NCBI GenBank assembly: GCA_037178975.1
Contig: JASJZH010000001.1
Span: forward strand, 4,882,501-4,946,500
DNA from: Oscheius tipulae
Lineage: Eukaryota > Nematoda > Chromadorea > Rhabditida > Rhabditidae
Direction of reading: 5' to 3'
Length of the DNA stretch: 64,000 nt
The translations under genes were made by a program, and so were the position numbers. Shown in pieces: positions 41,486-51,983 of this stretch (positions are counted from its first letter, which is position 1; the number at the start of each line of letters is the position of its first letter). Under the pieces are notes generated by a model. That model saw only the letters and a list, made by a program, of their open reading frames with translations. It was not told the origin of the DNA and ran no database searches.

Positions 41486-43800
41486 TCACTGTGCAGTGTT
41501 TCTCGGCGGTGGTTGTCGTGTAACTTTCGTAAGAAAAGCATCAACACCGTTGTTAACCGCGTCGGGAGTTGTGAAAACTCGAGAACTCGACAGGTTGGTT
41601 ACCATTGTCGGTTGGTGAGAAGGATTGGTGAGAGCTTGTGCAATCTTGTGCGTCGGGTTGACCAGAGGCCGGCGACCCGAAGAAGAAGATTGTTGGGGAG
41701 CTGGTGCTCTTGCGAGATGTACAGTGTGTCCAGATATTGCAGAGAGTTCCAACTGAGGGTCTGTCCCGAATCTGAACAAGTATTCTAGGAATCGTAAGAC
41801 GTTTCTGTTACCCAGGAACTTCAATCAGCTGGGACGGAGGGGGGACTTCCACACTGAAGGGATTTCGAGAAGTCCAGCTAGATCCATGCCTGCTTCGAAC
41901 AGTGCCTCGATACGACGGGTTTGTAACTGGTGGGAAGCTTAAACTCAAACTAGCATTAATCTCCTTAAGCCTACATGTTCTGGGACCGCTCTTCTCGACG
42001 CGGTTGAGCTACTGATCTTCCGGTTGATCCAGAAAAGTTTGATTGGGGACGGTAGCTAAAAGTTCAACAGATAAAAAGAGAAAAAGCCTACCTGTTTGAT
42101 AAATTAGCCTGCGTGATTCCAGCCGTCGTTCGTGCCTGAAAGCTCAGTATTATCTTCTAGTAAAAGCGACTCACTTTTTTGGCCGAAGTCTCCTCCGATT
42201 CGGTGCCACACCTCTTCTGCTGGGGTTCTGACTGCTGTCGTCTCTTCTCTGGCGGCGAGGACCGCTCAAATCGCTATATGTATCTGGTAGAAAATTAAAA
42301 AGATCTCTTACTGGAAGGGAAGTTTGCACACTGGCCGGAAACAGTGATGGGTTTCGAGCGGAAGAAGCCTGTCCAGCCGGTGATCTACTTCGGTTTCTTT
42401 GGATCTGGACAGTAGAAGGCGAGGATGCCCGACTTCCGCTCCTTCTCGTGTTCGTACGACTTGTGCTTGGACTCCTTGATCTGTTACGGCTGTTAGTTCT
42501 ATTCCGTCCTGTGGCTCTGATACTGGGCGACCTGCATCTCTTCGAAGGCTAAATATGAACCTCGGCAAGTAATGGAGAACAAAACTCACGTCTACCATTA
42601 TACCAAGAGAACAGACCAAATTTGGGGCATCATCACTCTTTATGCCGGTATTGGCCCAACGATTTACTGGGGTGGATGCCCGCGACTGGGATCGAGTTCG
42701 TTCTGGACGATGAGGCACGCCAATTTCATCATTCCACACTTCGTGCAGCACCTCGCTGCGGAAGACGATGTCCGTGTTCGATTGATCTTCAGGAGACGAA
42801 GGCGGACCTTCAGAAGTGAGGCTTTGAGGTAGCGAGTCCGATTGTCCCCTCAAACCCGATCTCGGGGCTGTACGAGCCGGGGAAATCTCCCGATTTCTTC
42901 TATCCGCACGGTCTTCAAGATCTTGCTCCCGGGAGGAATGTGCTTCTTCTCCATAAATTGGAGCTCGTGTTAGTGCAGCCTGAAACGAAAATGCTATTAG
43001 GCAATACACAGATAGGTCTGACCGGCTGGGGAGGACGGCTTGGTTGAACCCTGACTGCTTGCGGTTGCTGTCTGGCCTTCGATCTGGATCTTGTCTGGAA
43101 TCTCAGAGAGTGAGTTTGTTGAAAATGTCTCATAGGCCATGTATAGCCAAAGAAACAAAATGTTACCTGACGTACACGGGATGGACCAGCAGAGGGAGAT
43201 TTTGGAGTAGCGGCTTGGTGGTCCCTCTTTAGAAGAGCAGCCTAAAAATGAGATGATACTGATCATGACTCTCACTTACTCTCTGGAAATCTTCCAGACT
43301 GATGATCCTCAAATCCATGATAAAATCACAGAGCTGACCCAGACAGATTCTTTTTTCCCTGACAAGATTGATCCGAGTGGTGGTGAACTGAAAAGACTTC
43401 TTTTAAATACGAGTCTTTTAAACTACACTGTGGCCAGTGTTTCTCTCTACGTGCTTAATTGACAGATATGTGGTCGCAAAAGGCTCTTTGCACTTGGCAC
43501 ACCGGTGCGCGAAGGCGAGCTCACTAAAAGTAGGATTATCGCAGCAGTTATCTCTGTCAACTTACTCTTCTCGGCGGTAGTGGGTCTGAGCCACATGCTC
43601 GTGGAACTCGAAGTGGTCCATCTCCTCGAACCCGCACTGCTCGCTTCGGCACTGATACATCTGGAAAAGGGCTCTCTTGTGTTAGATATCTCATCTGATG
43701 TAATCTCTATTTTGAAATTTAGCAATCTCTGACCTGACCCAACTTATGTTTAACTCTGCTAAAGTTTCCAAACTGTGCTCACCTTCGGATTGTACGACAT
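41486..43800 (-). CDS. zinc-finger and RS-rich protein, uncharacterised
   Basis: Minus-strand gene of about eleven exons, roughly 540 residues, assembled by splice phase. A 6-codon first exon (MSYNPK) precedes two putative zinc fingers: CRSEQCGFEEMDHFEFHEH...H, then CAKCKEPFATTYLSIKH...H across the junction at 43241. A Gln/Arg/Pro-rich stretch follows, an acidic-basic region with many Ser-Pro/Thr-Pro sites (43000-42590), and an Arg/Ser-rich segment (about 42550-42310: RSRSPSTSRTNTRRSGSR). The last exon is Ser/Pro/Gln-rich and ends NTAQ-TGA at 41486. RS-like sequence with C2H2-type fingers suggests a nuclear RNA-processing or chromatin role, but I do not recognise the family. It lies 716 bp downstream of the coiled-coil gene on the same strand and is convergent with kin-32. 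Confidence 0.65.
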
Positions 43801-43912
43801 CCGTGCGGTCCGGTCACGGAACTGTTGCTGGTGTTGGCTTTCTTCTCTCTCCTTGTTTTTGATGTGGGTAAAGTTCAAAATTGAATGGGAGCTGCCAGAA
43901 CTTTAAAGTTTT

Positions 43913-43931
43913 TCTCTCTCTCTCTCTCTCT
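43913..43931. repeat. (CT)n microsatellite
   Basis: Nineteen bases of CT repeat in the gap between the coiled-coil gene and the zinc-finger/RS gene. Confidence 0.85.
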
Positions 43932-44515
43932 GAAATGTAGATTTTATGTGCGAGAGAATAAGTGTGAGTGGAGAGTATAGACTGCTTTCTAGCGAACGAC
44001 AAAGCTAGTTTGGAAATGGGGAGTTTGGGTTGTTTCATATATGAAAATGAAAAATAATAATCCACAGGTTTTCTGATGTTTTCAGGCACACGCCAGAACA
44101 GTCAAGAAGAGAACTGCGGCAGTTTATCAGATGGTAGACCATTTTTAACTAATATCAGTCCAGTTCTGGGGAAAACCGTAATGTGTGAAATGCGAATGAA
44201 AAACAGCTATATGATCTCAATGATAAGCTTTATGGCAAAGAGACGTTACGTGAGAGCTATGAAGGCGCTCGTTGCCTGCAGAGTGAGTAATGTGCGAGGA
44301 TAAGCGGTACAGAACGCCCCCTTTAGTAGTTTTTGGAAGCACTTCTTGATATTAGTGTGAACATGTTGGCATATTTTCGAAAAAATGGAAAGAGAGCCCT
44401 AGAATATATGAGACGACAGGCACTTTATCTGCGTCTCTGTGACTTCGTCTTTCGAACACCCACGAATATGGGAAGTCGATAGTTTATTGTAACAGTGATG
44501 GAATAACGACGAGTG

Positions 44516-45040
44516 TCATTGAATATAATCATCAAACTGGGCACTATGATTTGTTAGACTGGCTGTTTCACAACGAATATCGGCAATTCTCTTCTCAAGC
44601 CCTGCATTTTCGTCCATCAGCTTCTTCGCCTTCTCGAGATCGACTCCTTGAAACTTCTGGCGAATGGCGGCAATTTTGTCGGTCAATTCACGACGTTTGT
44701 CGAAAGCAGCTTGAGCTCGTTGTAATTCCTCCTCATTTAGTAAATCTACACTTAATGTTTGTACAGAAAATAAGAAAACCTCACTTTCAAATCTATCAAT
44801 AGCTTGGATTCGCTGTTCAAGAATGTAGGCAGCATCAGCGGCATCTGATTCAGCCTTTCGCGTTTCCTTTTCATTCTTATTTTTTTCGCGAGCTGGAATT
44901 ACAAAGGTTTATCTTTCGGAACAAAAGAGAAACCAACCCGCATCTGTACTTAAGACTTCCTGTTTTATGCTCAGATACATCTCAGCTGCTTTTCGTTGCG
45001 CTGATACTGTGAGCGACTCGAAGATGGCATCTCGTTCCAT
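44516..45040 (-). CDS. small coiled-coil protein, possibly kinetochore-type
   Basis: Three exons (45040-44938, 44892-44785, 44745-44516) join in frame to give 146 residues and a TGA. The protein is almost entirely helical and charged (AAEMYLSIKQEVLSTDAA; EKNKNEKETRKAESDAADA; EEELQRAQAAFDKRRELTDK; LEKAKKLMDENAGLEKRIAD), a two- or three-segment coiled coil. A pyrimidine-rich acceptor AAATTTCAG ends at 45050, just before the ATG, suggesting trans-splicing. Its position beside the NDUFA13/SPCS1/LONP1/TTC1 block recalls C. elegans kbp-5 (C34B2.2), a KNL-1-binding coiled-coil protein; that link is from remembered gene order only, not from sequence similarity. Confidence 0.7.
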
Positions 45041-45269
45041 TATTTCACTGAAATTTGATAAGAAATTATGAGAAAAACACCCAACAAAGTTTTTATGCAG
45101 AAGAGTTTGAAAATTCGAACGAGGCGCTAAAATATTTTGCGTATTTTGTATTGCGTATCAGTTTTCGGTCAGACGTCATATGCCGAGGTTACTGTGTTCC
45201 ACTATGCTTTTTTTGTTCCCCCTACATTTTCCATTCATTTTCTCACCCAACTTTGTACGTTTATAGGGG
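45041..45269. promoter_or_regulatory. compact divergent promoter, coiled-coil gene / NDUFA13
   Basis: About 230 bp between two start codons facing opposite ways. Each has an acceptor-like AG just before its ATG (TTTCAG on the minus strand, TTTATAG on the plus strand), so both 5' UTRs are very short and the promoter must serve both directions. Confidence 0.55.
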
Positions 45270-46243
45270 ATGAGCCTTCCTGGAATGGAGCCGCCAGAGT
45301 TCAAACAAGATCTACCTCCCAAGGGTGGCTACAGGGACTTCAACTATCGACGAACCTTCCCCAAACTTGTCTGGCGTCGTGAGTTCCTTTTCTGAAACTT
45401 GCAAGCTAGTGAGAATTATTAAAACCCCGGTAATAGTTCGGTAGGCGACCTCCTTCTTTCGAAATTAGCACGCTTTCACGAATTCTCCCAAAAACGGCGT
45501 AATTCACTCTTTTTCAGAGATTGAAATTATGTTTATTGAATTCAACGTGTAAAATAACGAATTACGCCAGAAAACCCGTTTTTGGGAGAATTGATGAAAG
45601 TGCGCTAAATTCGAACGAAGGGAACCGCCTACCGAACTATTACCAAAACTCCTCATTCACCCCTAAACCAAGTCTTTCAGCTTCCGTTGTTGTTGCCACC
45701 GTCTTCGGAGCGTCGGTTTATGGAGCTTTCCAAGCTATAGCTAGCAAAAAGAGAGATATGTACGTTCCTTTTTTAAATCTGTAAAAAGGCAATTGCAGCA
45801 CCGAAAAGTTCGAAGATGTCGACATCAACAACGCCATGCAGCCCTTCCTAACGGCCGAACGAGACAGACAGTGGGTTTTTCTCTTTATTTCAGTAATCAC
45901 TTCATGTTCAGCCGTATAAATACTGAATAAAACGTTTCAGATGGCTGAAACTGATGCGCAAGACCCGGGATCTCGAGGACAAAATCATGAAGGACGTGCC
46001 CGGCTGGAAGACTGGAACCTGGTACGGAGAGCCCGTCTACTTCACTCTCGGCCAGAAATGGTGGGATCCCTCCCATCACGAGGTTAGTACAATGTTTTCT
46101 CCCCTCTCAACTTGATAGGTGTTCGCCCATTCCGAGCACGGAATCCTCGAGAGAGAGCACCTGTGGCGCCATCACAGCGAGTACTCGGCCCCTAAATTCT
46201 ACGACGACTGGATTCCGAAGCCGATTAAAAAGTACCTTTGGTA
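45270..46243 (+). CDS. NDUFA13: mitochondrial complex I subunit NDUFA13 (GRIM-19)
   Basis: Accessory membrane-arm subunit of NADH:ubiquinone oxidoreductase. Five exons (45270-45378, 45681-45769, 45799-45870, 45941-46082, 46119-46243) give 178 residues. The N-terminal FKQDLPPKGGYRDFNYRR is the family signature, followed by a membrane helix (SVVVATVFGASVYGAFQAI), then RQWLKLMRKTRDLEDKIMKD and GWKTGTWYGEPVY. It ends in KYLW-TAG. The ATG follows TTTATAG, a probable trans-splice acceptor. The first intron (302 bp) is unusually long for this gene because it holds a foldback transposon. No targeting presequence is expected, since the helix directs import in this family. Confidence 0.95.
45429..45644. 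mobile_element. foldback MITE in NDUFA13 intron 1
   Basis: A 216-bp palindromic element. The outer 19 bases (GGTAATAGTTCGGTAGGCG) match perfectly as inverted repeats, and the arms continue to pair imperfectly for about 80 bp, sharing AATTCTCCCAAAAACGG and CGTAATTC; one arm has an extra GTTTTCTGG. It is flanked by AAAACCCC (45421-45428) and AAAACTCC (45645-45652), a probable 8-bp target-site duplication with one mismatch, as in hAT-type non-autonomous elements. It has no coding capacity. Confidence 0.8.
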
Positions 46244-46349
46244 GACTAAGCGTGTGTCTAGAAATCCGATTAAACTAGGGTTTAATTTTTATATGAACAT
46301 TTACACAAAATCAATAATATATCGACACAAAACTGGTAAAACCGGATTT

Positions 46350-47803
46350 CTTATTGACCCTGCTGCTTCATCGAGATCGACATTCCGCCTTTTCCGTCGT
46401 CATTGAGCTGAAAGCTGTCTGTCGAGAGGCCGAACGGACGCAAAACCATGTTTCCTAAAATTGAGCATGGGAAAGTAGAGAAATGAGGGCAGCTACCAAG
46501 ATCTTTGAGTTTTCCAAGCATTTCCTCCTTCAAATGTTCCGCCTGGGCACGTGCTTCAAGATCCAGTTCCTTTATTTTCTTCTTGTGCATATCGGCCTCC
46601 TTCACATTTGGATATTTGCTCTGAAATAAGTTATTCTGTAAGCAAAGAACATTGTGCTTTGTTGGAAATGCTTAATTACTGGAAATACCAACACAAACTA
46701 TTGTTAGAAACTAATAATTTTATAATAACAAGTCCATTGAATTCTACTGTCTGCCACGAACGACTTGCTCTCCCAGCAAATGTTGCTACCCGTCCTTCTC
46801 TTCATCCATTCTCTCTGAGCCGGCGCGTATCTGTTGGCAAAAAAGAAAGGACCAAAGGATCTGGAAACACCTCAAAAATACCAAAAGTCCCAAAATGAAC
46901 CAGAATCCGGAAATGTTGGCCGACGACATGGCTACTGTCTTTCAAAAGGGAAGGCCCATCAGACGAGCTATTCTCACGTGGACGAGAACGACAAGGACTA
47001 GGCGTGTCTCGGCTCGATCACAGGACACTGTCAAGTCTGCGAAATTCCGCTGGATCACATTTTGAAGCTGACGACAAGAGATGGACGCGTTGAAAGCAAG
47101 CAGAACCGATCTGGGATTCATTGCAATACATGCCGAAGCTGACAAAGAGGTGAAGTCCTTTCTTAACTAGATATTTTGATTTAGGTTCGTCTCTGGGAAC
47201 TGCGTGAAGATGGCCAAGTATGGACTAGGCGTAGCTGGCGCAAATACGGATTTTGGGAAGAGACTGGACGATTACGGTCGCGCGAACTTCCAATGGCGAC
47301 TGACTCCCGAACCAAGTGCCATCAGACCGATTTCCCCATAAATTTGAACGTGAGGAGATTCGTATTCCTTGAAAACGGTGAACTAACCAGAAGAGTTTCC
47401 AGATCCTCCTTCGCCTCCTGGTACTTCTCCAGCTTTTCCCGAGCCTGTGCTCGTCGGTAGTAAATTTTATCGTTCTCGTCGCCCTGAAAAACAAATTATA
47501 CTGGAAAAAGGTCCAAAAACCTCGAATGCCTTGGTACAGTGCTCGACGGCCTTCTCGTAGTCAGCCAATCGGATGTAACAAGCGGCAATGTTGTTGTGAA
47601 TAGCCGACCAGACCTTGGGACCGACTTCGAGAGAACAGAAGGTCAGGGCTTCCTGAAACTTCTTGAAAAACCATGAAAGTGTTCACTTGGTAGGTTTCGA
47701 TAGCCAGCTGCAGCTCTCCCTTCGCGAAGTGTTCGTTCCCCTTCTTTTTAACATTTTCAGCTTGAGAAACGTCTTGCGTCGTAATCTCCTCCACCGTGAC
47801 CAT
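46350..47803 (-). CDS. ttc-1: tetratricopeptide repeat protein 1 (TTC1)
   Basis: Co-chaperone-type TPR adaptor that in mammals binds Hsp70/Hsp90 family partners (family knowledge). Minus-strand exons 47803-47687, 47652-47521 and 47483-47389 carry three TPR units (KKKGNEHFAKGELQLAIETY; AIHNNIAACYIRLADYEKAV; IYYRRAQAREKLEKYQEAKE). After an intron of about 760 bp, the C-terminal exons give [31 protein letters not shown], the hallmark of TTC1. The acidic N-terminus of vertebrate TTC1 is missing. The ATG at 47803 follows GGGCAG at 47816. The acceptor of the C-terminal part must be CAGAG, because using CAG would create a TGA at the junction. It starts 141 bp after the LONP1 stop. Confidence 0.9.
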
Positions 47804-50800
47804 TCTGATTTCCAACTGCCCAAATACACGTTCGACTCACTAGATAGAGATGGATAGCCAAAATACGGATGAAAAAAATCACAATATGAAATATTTATGG
47901 TCTCAAAAATCAACAATAAGCTCTATTCGTACTGAAAACTGGATCTAGAAGAGCTCCTTATACAGATCGGAGTAGTGTGCGACGAAGATGACTTCCACGT
48001 CGCCCTTGACAAAATCGGGTAGGTCGTCAAAGTCGCGACGATTCTCAGCGGGCAAAAATATCCTTGTGGCGCCTACACGACGAGCCTGAAAACCATAATT
48101 TAAACGAAAAATTCAAAAAGAACTGACCGCGATAACCTTCTCTTTGACTCCGCCAATTGGAAGAACTTTTCCCGTGAGAGAAACCTCTCCAGTCATGGCC
48201 ATGTTCTGTCGAACGGGCTTGTTCAGAGCCAATGAGAGCAGCGATGAGACGAGAGTAACACCGGCTGACGGTCCGTCTTTCGGCGTCGCCCCTTCTGGCA
48301 CGTGGATGTGAATATGAGCTTTTTCGAAGAAGTTATTCGTCGCATCCTGCTGGGCCAAAATGGTCTTCGCCACTGTCAGAGCAGTCTTGACACTTTCCTG
48401 AGGATTTTGATTGAATCACAAGAAATAAAAATGAAAAATACCTTCATGACATCGCCCAAATTGCCAGTTACTTCGAGACTTCCATCCTTGTCCGTCATAT
48501 GATCTACGGGTCTTTTCAGAACAGTCTCGATGTAGAGAGCAGAGCCTCCCATCGCCGTCCACGCGAGTCCCATCACAACTCCAGGCGGAGTCGACTCGTA
48601 AAGACGATCCGACGTGAATTTCGGTTTGCCCACGTATTTCGTGAGATTGTCCTCTGCTACCGTGATCTTTTCTGCTGGCTCGTCGTCCTGTTTTCGACCG
48701 GCAATCACGAGGGCAGCTTTGCGGAAGATCTGTGGATCACATTCGAATAGATAAAGTACTAGAACCAACCCGTTCGATGTGTTTTTGAAGATTTCTGACT
48801 CCGGATTCCCTACAGTACTGCTTGATTAGGGTCGCGATAGCAGGCTCCGTGATTTCCAGCTGCTCTACCTTGATTTCTCTGTATATCAATACTTTTCCCC
48901 AACGTAAAAACAAAAATTACGTTTCACTTCTGGCCTGTGGAATGAGATATTTCTCCGCAATGGCAACCTTCTCTTCAGCCAGATAACCGCTGACATCAAT
49001 GAGCTCCATTCGATCTTTCAACGGGCCGCTGATCGTGTCAATCACGTTCGCAGTACAGATGAAAAGAACCCTGGAAAATGGTTTTAGTAAAGCGAGATAA
49101 TTGAAGATCAAACTTGGAAAGATCCACCGGAACATCGAGGAAATGATCGTTGAAGTTGATGTTCTGTTCGGGGTCCAAGAGTTCAAGAAGGGCTCCGGCC
49201 GGATCGCCATGATAACTGGCATTTCCCATCTTGTCGACCTCGTCGATGAGAACGAGAGGATTCTCTGTCTTGACCTTCTTCAGGCACTGGATCATCTTGC
49301 CCGGCATGGCTCCGACGTATGTTCTTCGATGACCCTTGATCTCGGCCACGTCCGTCATTCCACCCACGGAGAAGCGGAAATATTCTCGGCCCAATGCAGC
49401 AGCGATAGATTTGGCGATACTGGTCTTTCCAACTCCGGGCGGCCCGTGCAGACAGAGAATCTTTCCACCGGTTTTCTTCCTCAAAATGCTGACGGCGATG
49501 AATTCCAGAATGCGGTCTTTCACATCTTGCATGCCATAATGTCCACGGTCTAGTTCGAGTTTGGCCTTCTCCAGATCCCGATTTTCCTCGGAAGTCAAAC
49601 CCCATGGGATGCTGGTCAGCCAGTCAAGATAGTTTCTAAATTTTCGCGCTTGTATTACAAACAAATAAAAACCTGCCTGGTGACACTGAATTCGCTGGAA
49701 TGCGGGTCCAAGAACTGCAACTTCTGCTGTTCCTCCTTGATGACTTTCATGGCGTGCTCGGGCACCTTCAAATCCTTGATTCTCGCCTCCATCTTGTCAA
49801 TGATCGTCGTCTTGTCATCCTTCTCGAGTCCAAGTTCCTTCTTGATAACTTTCAGCTGTTCCTGGAGCAGATACTTCCGATGTTGATCTTGAACCTTCTT
49901 CTCTACATCCTTGTTAATGTCAAATTTGAGCTTGGCGACAGTTTTCTCCTTCTGGACCAGCTCGAGGGCCAAGTCAAGTCGTTTCTCAACCTATATTAAT
50001 GTTTTTTAAAATAGAAATATCGCAACCTAACCTTGGTTTCGGTCATCATCTCCTGCAGTTCGGAAGTGTCGGCAGATTGGACGAGTGTAGCCACGAGATC
50101 ACAGAGATAGACGGGGTTATCGACGACATTCTGGCTCGGATGAAGAAGCAGACTAATCTGTTGACCGAAGAGCGCATTGTACTGGACTATGTCTCTGCAA
50201 AAGATCTGTACTTTTGCCGTGAAAAGAGTGAAAACCTGATAGTTTGGACAACAGCTTGCATTTTGGCTTTAGTAGTGTTATCCTTCAGAGGCTGCTCGGC
50301 AATGACGTTCTCGGTTCGACCAAGAATCAATCCCGCCTTCTCGGGAATCTTCTTAGCCGTCTCCTCCTTCACAATTTCTGGACCAGCCTCGACAGTCGGA
50401 GAGACATTCTTGAACTGGGAAGTTTTCCGAGCCCGTCTCGAATTCACGCTATTTTTCGGCTGTGAAGCAGCGTACTGATGGTCCTGTGTCTCGTCCAGTT
50501 CCTCCAAAAGACGGATCCTGAAGATTGTAATGTTTTTGAGCAAAACAGGACAGGCCACCTTCGATGAGCACTGAGAACAAGTTCGAGAACCTTTCCCATG
50601 TCGCGCATTTCGATGATTTGGGCAAAAGTGCCGACGCTGTGTAGCTGGTTCATCGAGGACACCGCTTCATCCTTGTTTCTAAACAAGAAATATATGAAAT
50701 CGATCTAACAGAGGCATACTCGTCATCCTTTTTGACGAAAACACCAACGTAGGGCATCCGGACGTTGTTGACTCGGTTTCTAATCAATTCCTTCAGTCCC

Positions 50801-51501
50801 TCGTCTTTTATAATCTGAACTCTTCAGGTTTTTGAACAAACAAAAAAAAACTCACGTCGACTTTCTTTATAAATCCGGGAAAAAGAGGATACCTGTTGAT
50901 GGCGATGATGGGTACGTTCGGGTAGTTTTCTGGCACTTCCAGCGGTTTCGGACTGTTCTAAACATTCGATTTTTCGAGAAAAATGTAGAACTTACATGAC
51001 TATAGTCACGATCGATGACCACAATAGAATCATCAGCCTCGGGGATATCGGCTGCTGCTCCATCGTCTCCTTTCGAACTGGAAACGAGGTTAGAACTGTG
51101 AGAGAACGTACTTTGAAGAGTAAAATCGAGGAACCTGCACTCCCGGAACTTTCTGGAAGGCCATTGGAACGAATTTGGCGGTTGAGGTGCTTGGGGACAT
51201 CGAGGCGGCTCGATGCAGACGTAGACATGTTCGAACTCCTCGACGAAGCATTCTAGATTGGTAACGCATCACACTGGGTAACAAATAGAGAAGAGATATT
51301 GTTCACTGAAACTTACACCCGGAGAACACTGAATTGAACAAGGGAATTTGAAATAAATACATTTATTATCCCCATAAGTACAGGAAAACTTCGACCCAAT
51401 ATGATGCGATAATAACAGAGAGACAGTGAAAAAGATAGTTATAGAGCTAAAGATCACATAGCCTTGCATAATTTTGGTATTCAATAGGCCTAATCGACGA
51501 C
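47804..51501 (-). other. candidate operon SPCS1-LONP1-TTC1
   Basis: Three genes run in the same direction with intercistronic gaps of 232 and 141 bp. Each downstream ATG is immediately preceded by an AG acceptor with no donor in between (CCCAG/TGTG before LONP1; GGGCAG before TTC1). That is the layout of nematode operons resolved by SL trans-splicing. From memory, the C. elegans orthologues also lie together in cosmid C34B2. Confidence 0.55.
47945..51269 (-). CDS. lonp-1: mitochondrial Lon protease
   Basis: ATP-dependent serine protease of the mitochondrial matrix, degrading oxidised and misfolded proteins and binding mtDNA. About fourteen exons. The Arg-rich, acid-free N-terminus ([20 protein letters not shown]) is a typical presequence. 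The Lon N domain includes [17 protein letters not shown]. The linker helices contain [20 protein letters not shown] and [20 protein letters not shown]. The AAA+ module has Walker [10 protein letters not shown], Walker [10 protein letters not shown] and sensor region CTANVIDTI. The protease domain has catalytic Ser in [13 protein letters not shown] and catalytic Lys in GGVKEKVIA. It ends DLYKELF-TAG at 47945. The ATG at 51269 follows a TTACCCAG acceptor. It is the middle gene of a same-strand run with SPCS1 and TTC1. Confidence 0.96.
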
Positions 51502-51983
51502 CTATTTGGTCTTTTTAGTCTCCTTCTTTTCAGTTTCTTTCTTATCCTTGCGCTCCTGCTTCTCCTCGTTGTTCTTCAGCTTCTTGTTTGCTCCGGCCGG
51601 GAGCCACTAAAATATCATTTCATTTTAAAATTAAAAATAAAACTCAAGTAGAACTGCAAAATACTTCTTTGATTCAAGGAAATAAACCAACCTGGATGGG
51701 ATTTTTGCGGAAGAGGAACGGCCAAGGAGGAATGACGAGTAGGCTGGCAAAACCCGCGGCGATGAGAACGGTGTAGATGGCATGACTGAGCTGCTGGGTG
51801 TAGAAGCCGATCCCGAAACCGATGAATCCTGCGATGACGAGGATTACCTAAGAGTTGAATGTTGAACTAATTCGGGCAAAAACAAACTTGGAATGTCCTT
51901 TCGGCAGCCTTCTGTCCGGGAAAGTCCATGTGGCTGGAGAGCTTCTGGAACGGCTCGGGCAGCATGGCGATAAATCCATCCAT
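51502..51983 (-). CDS. spcs-1: signal peptidase complex subunit 1 (SPCS1)
   Basis: Non-catalytic 12-kDa ER membrane subunit of signal peptidase. Three exons from 51983: a short N-terminus ending SSHMDFPGQKAAERTFQ, then two membrane helices (VILVIAGFIGFGIGFY and YTVLIAAGFASLLVI) followed by the family motif PPWPFLFRKNPIQWLP, and a Lys/Glu-rich cytosolic tail (KETEKKETKKTK) ending TAG at 51502. A CTCTACAG acceptor sits directly before AAA-ATG, suggesting trans-splicing. The downstream LONP1 start is 232 bp away on the same strand. About 110 residues, the normal size. Confidence 0.93.
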
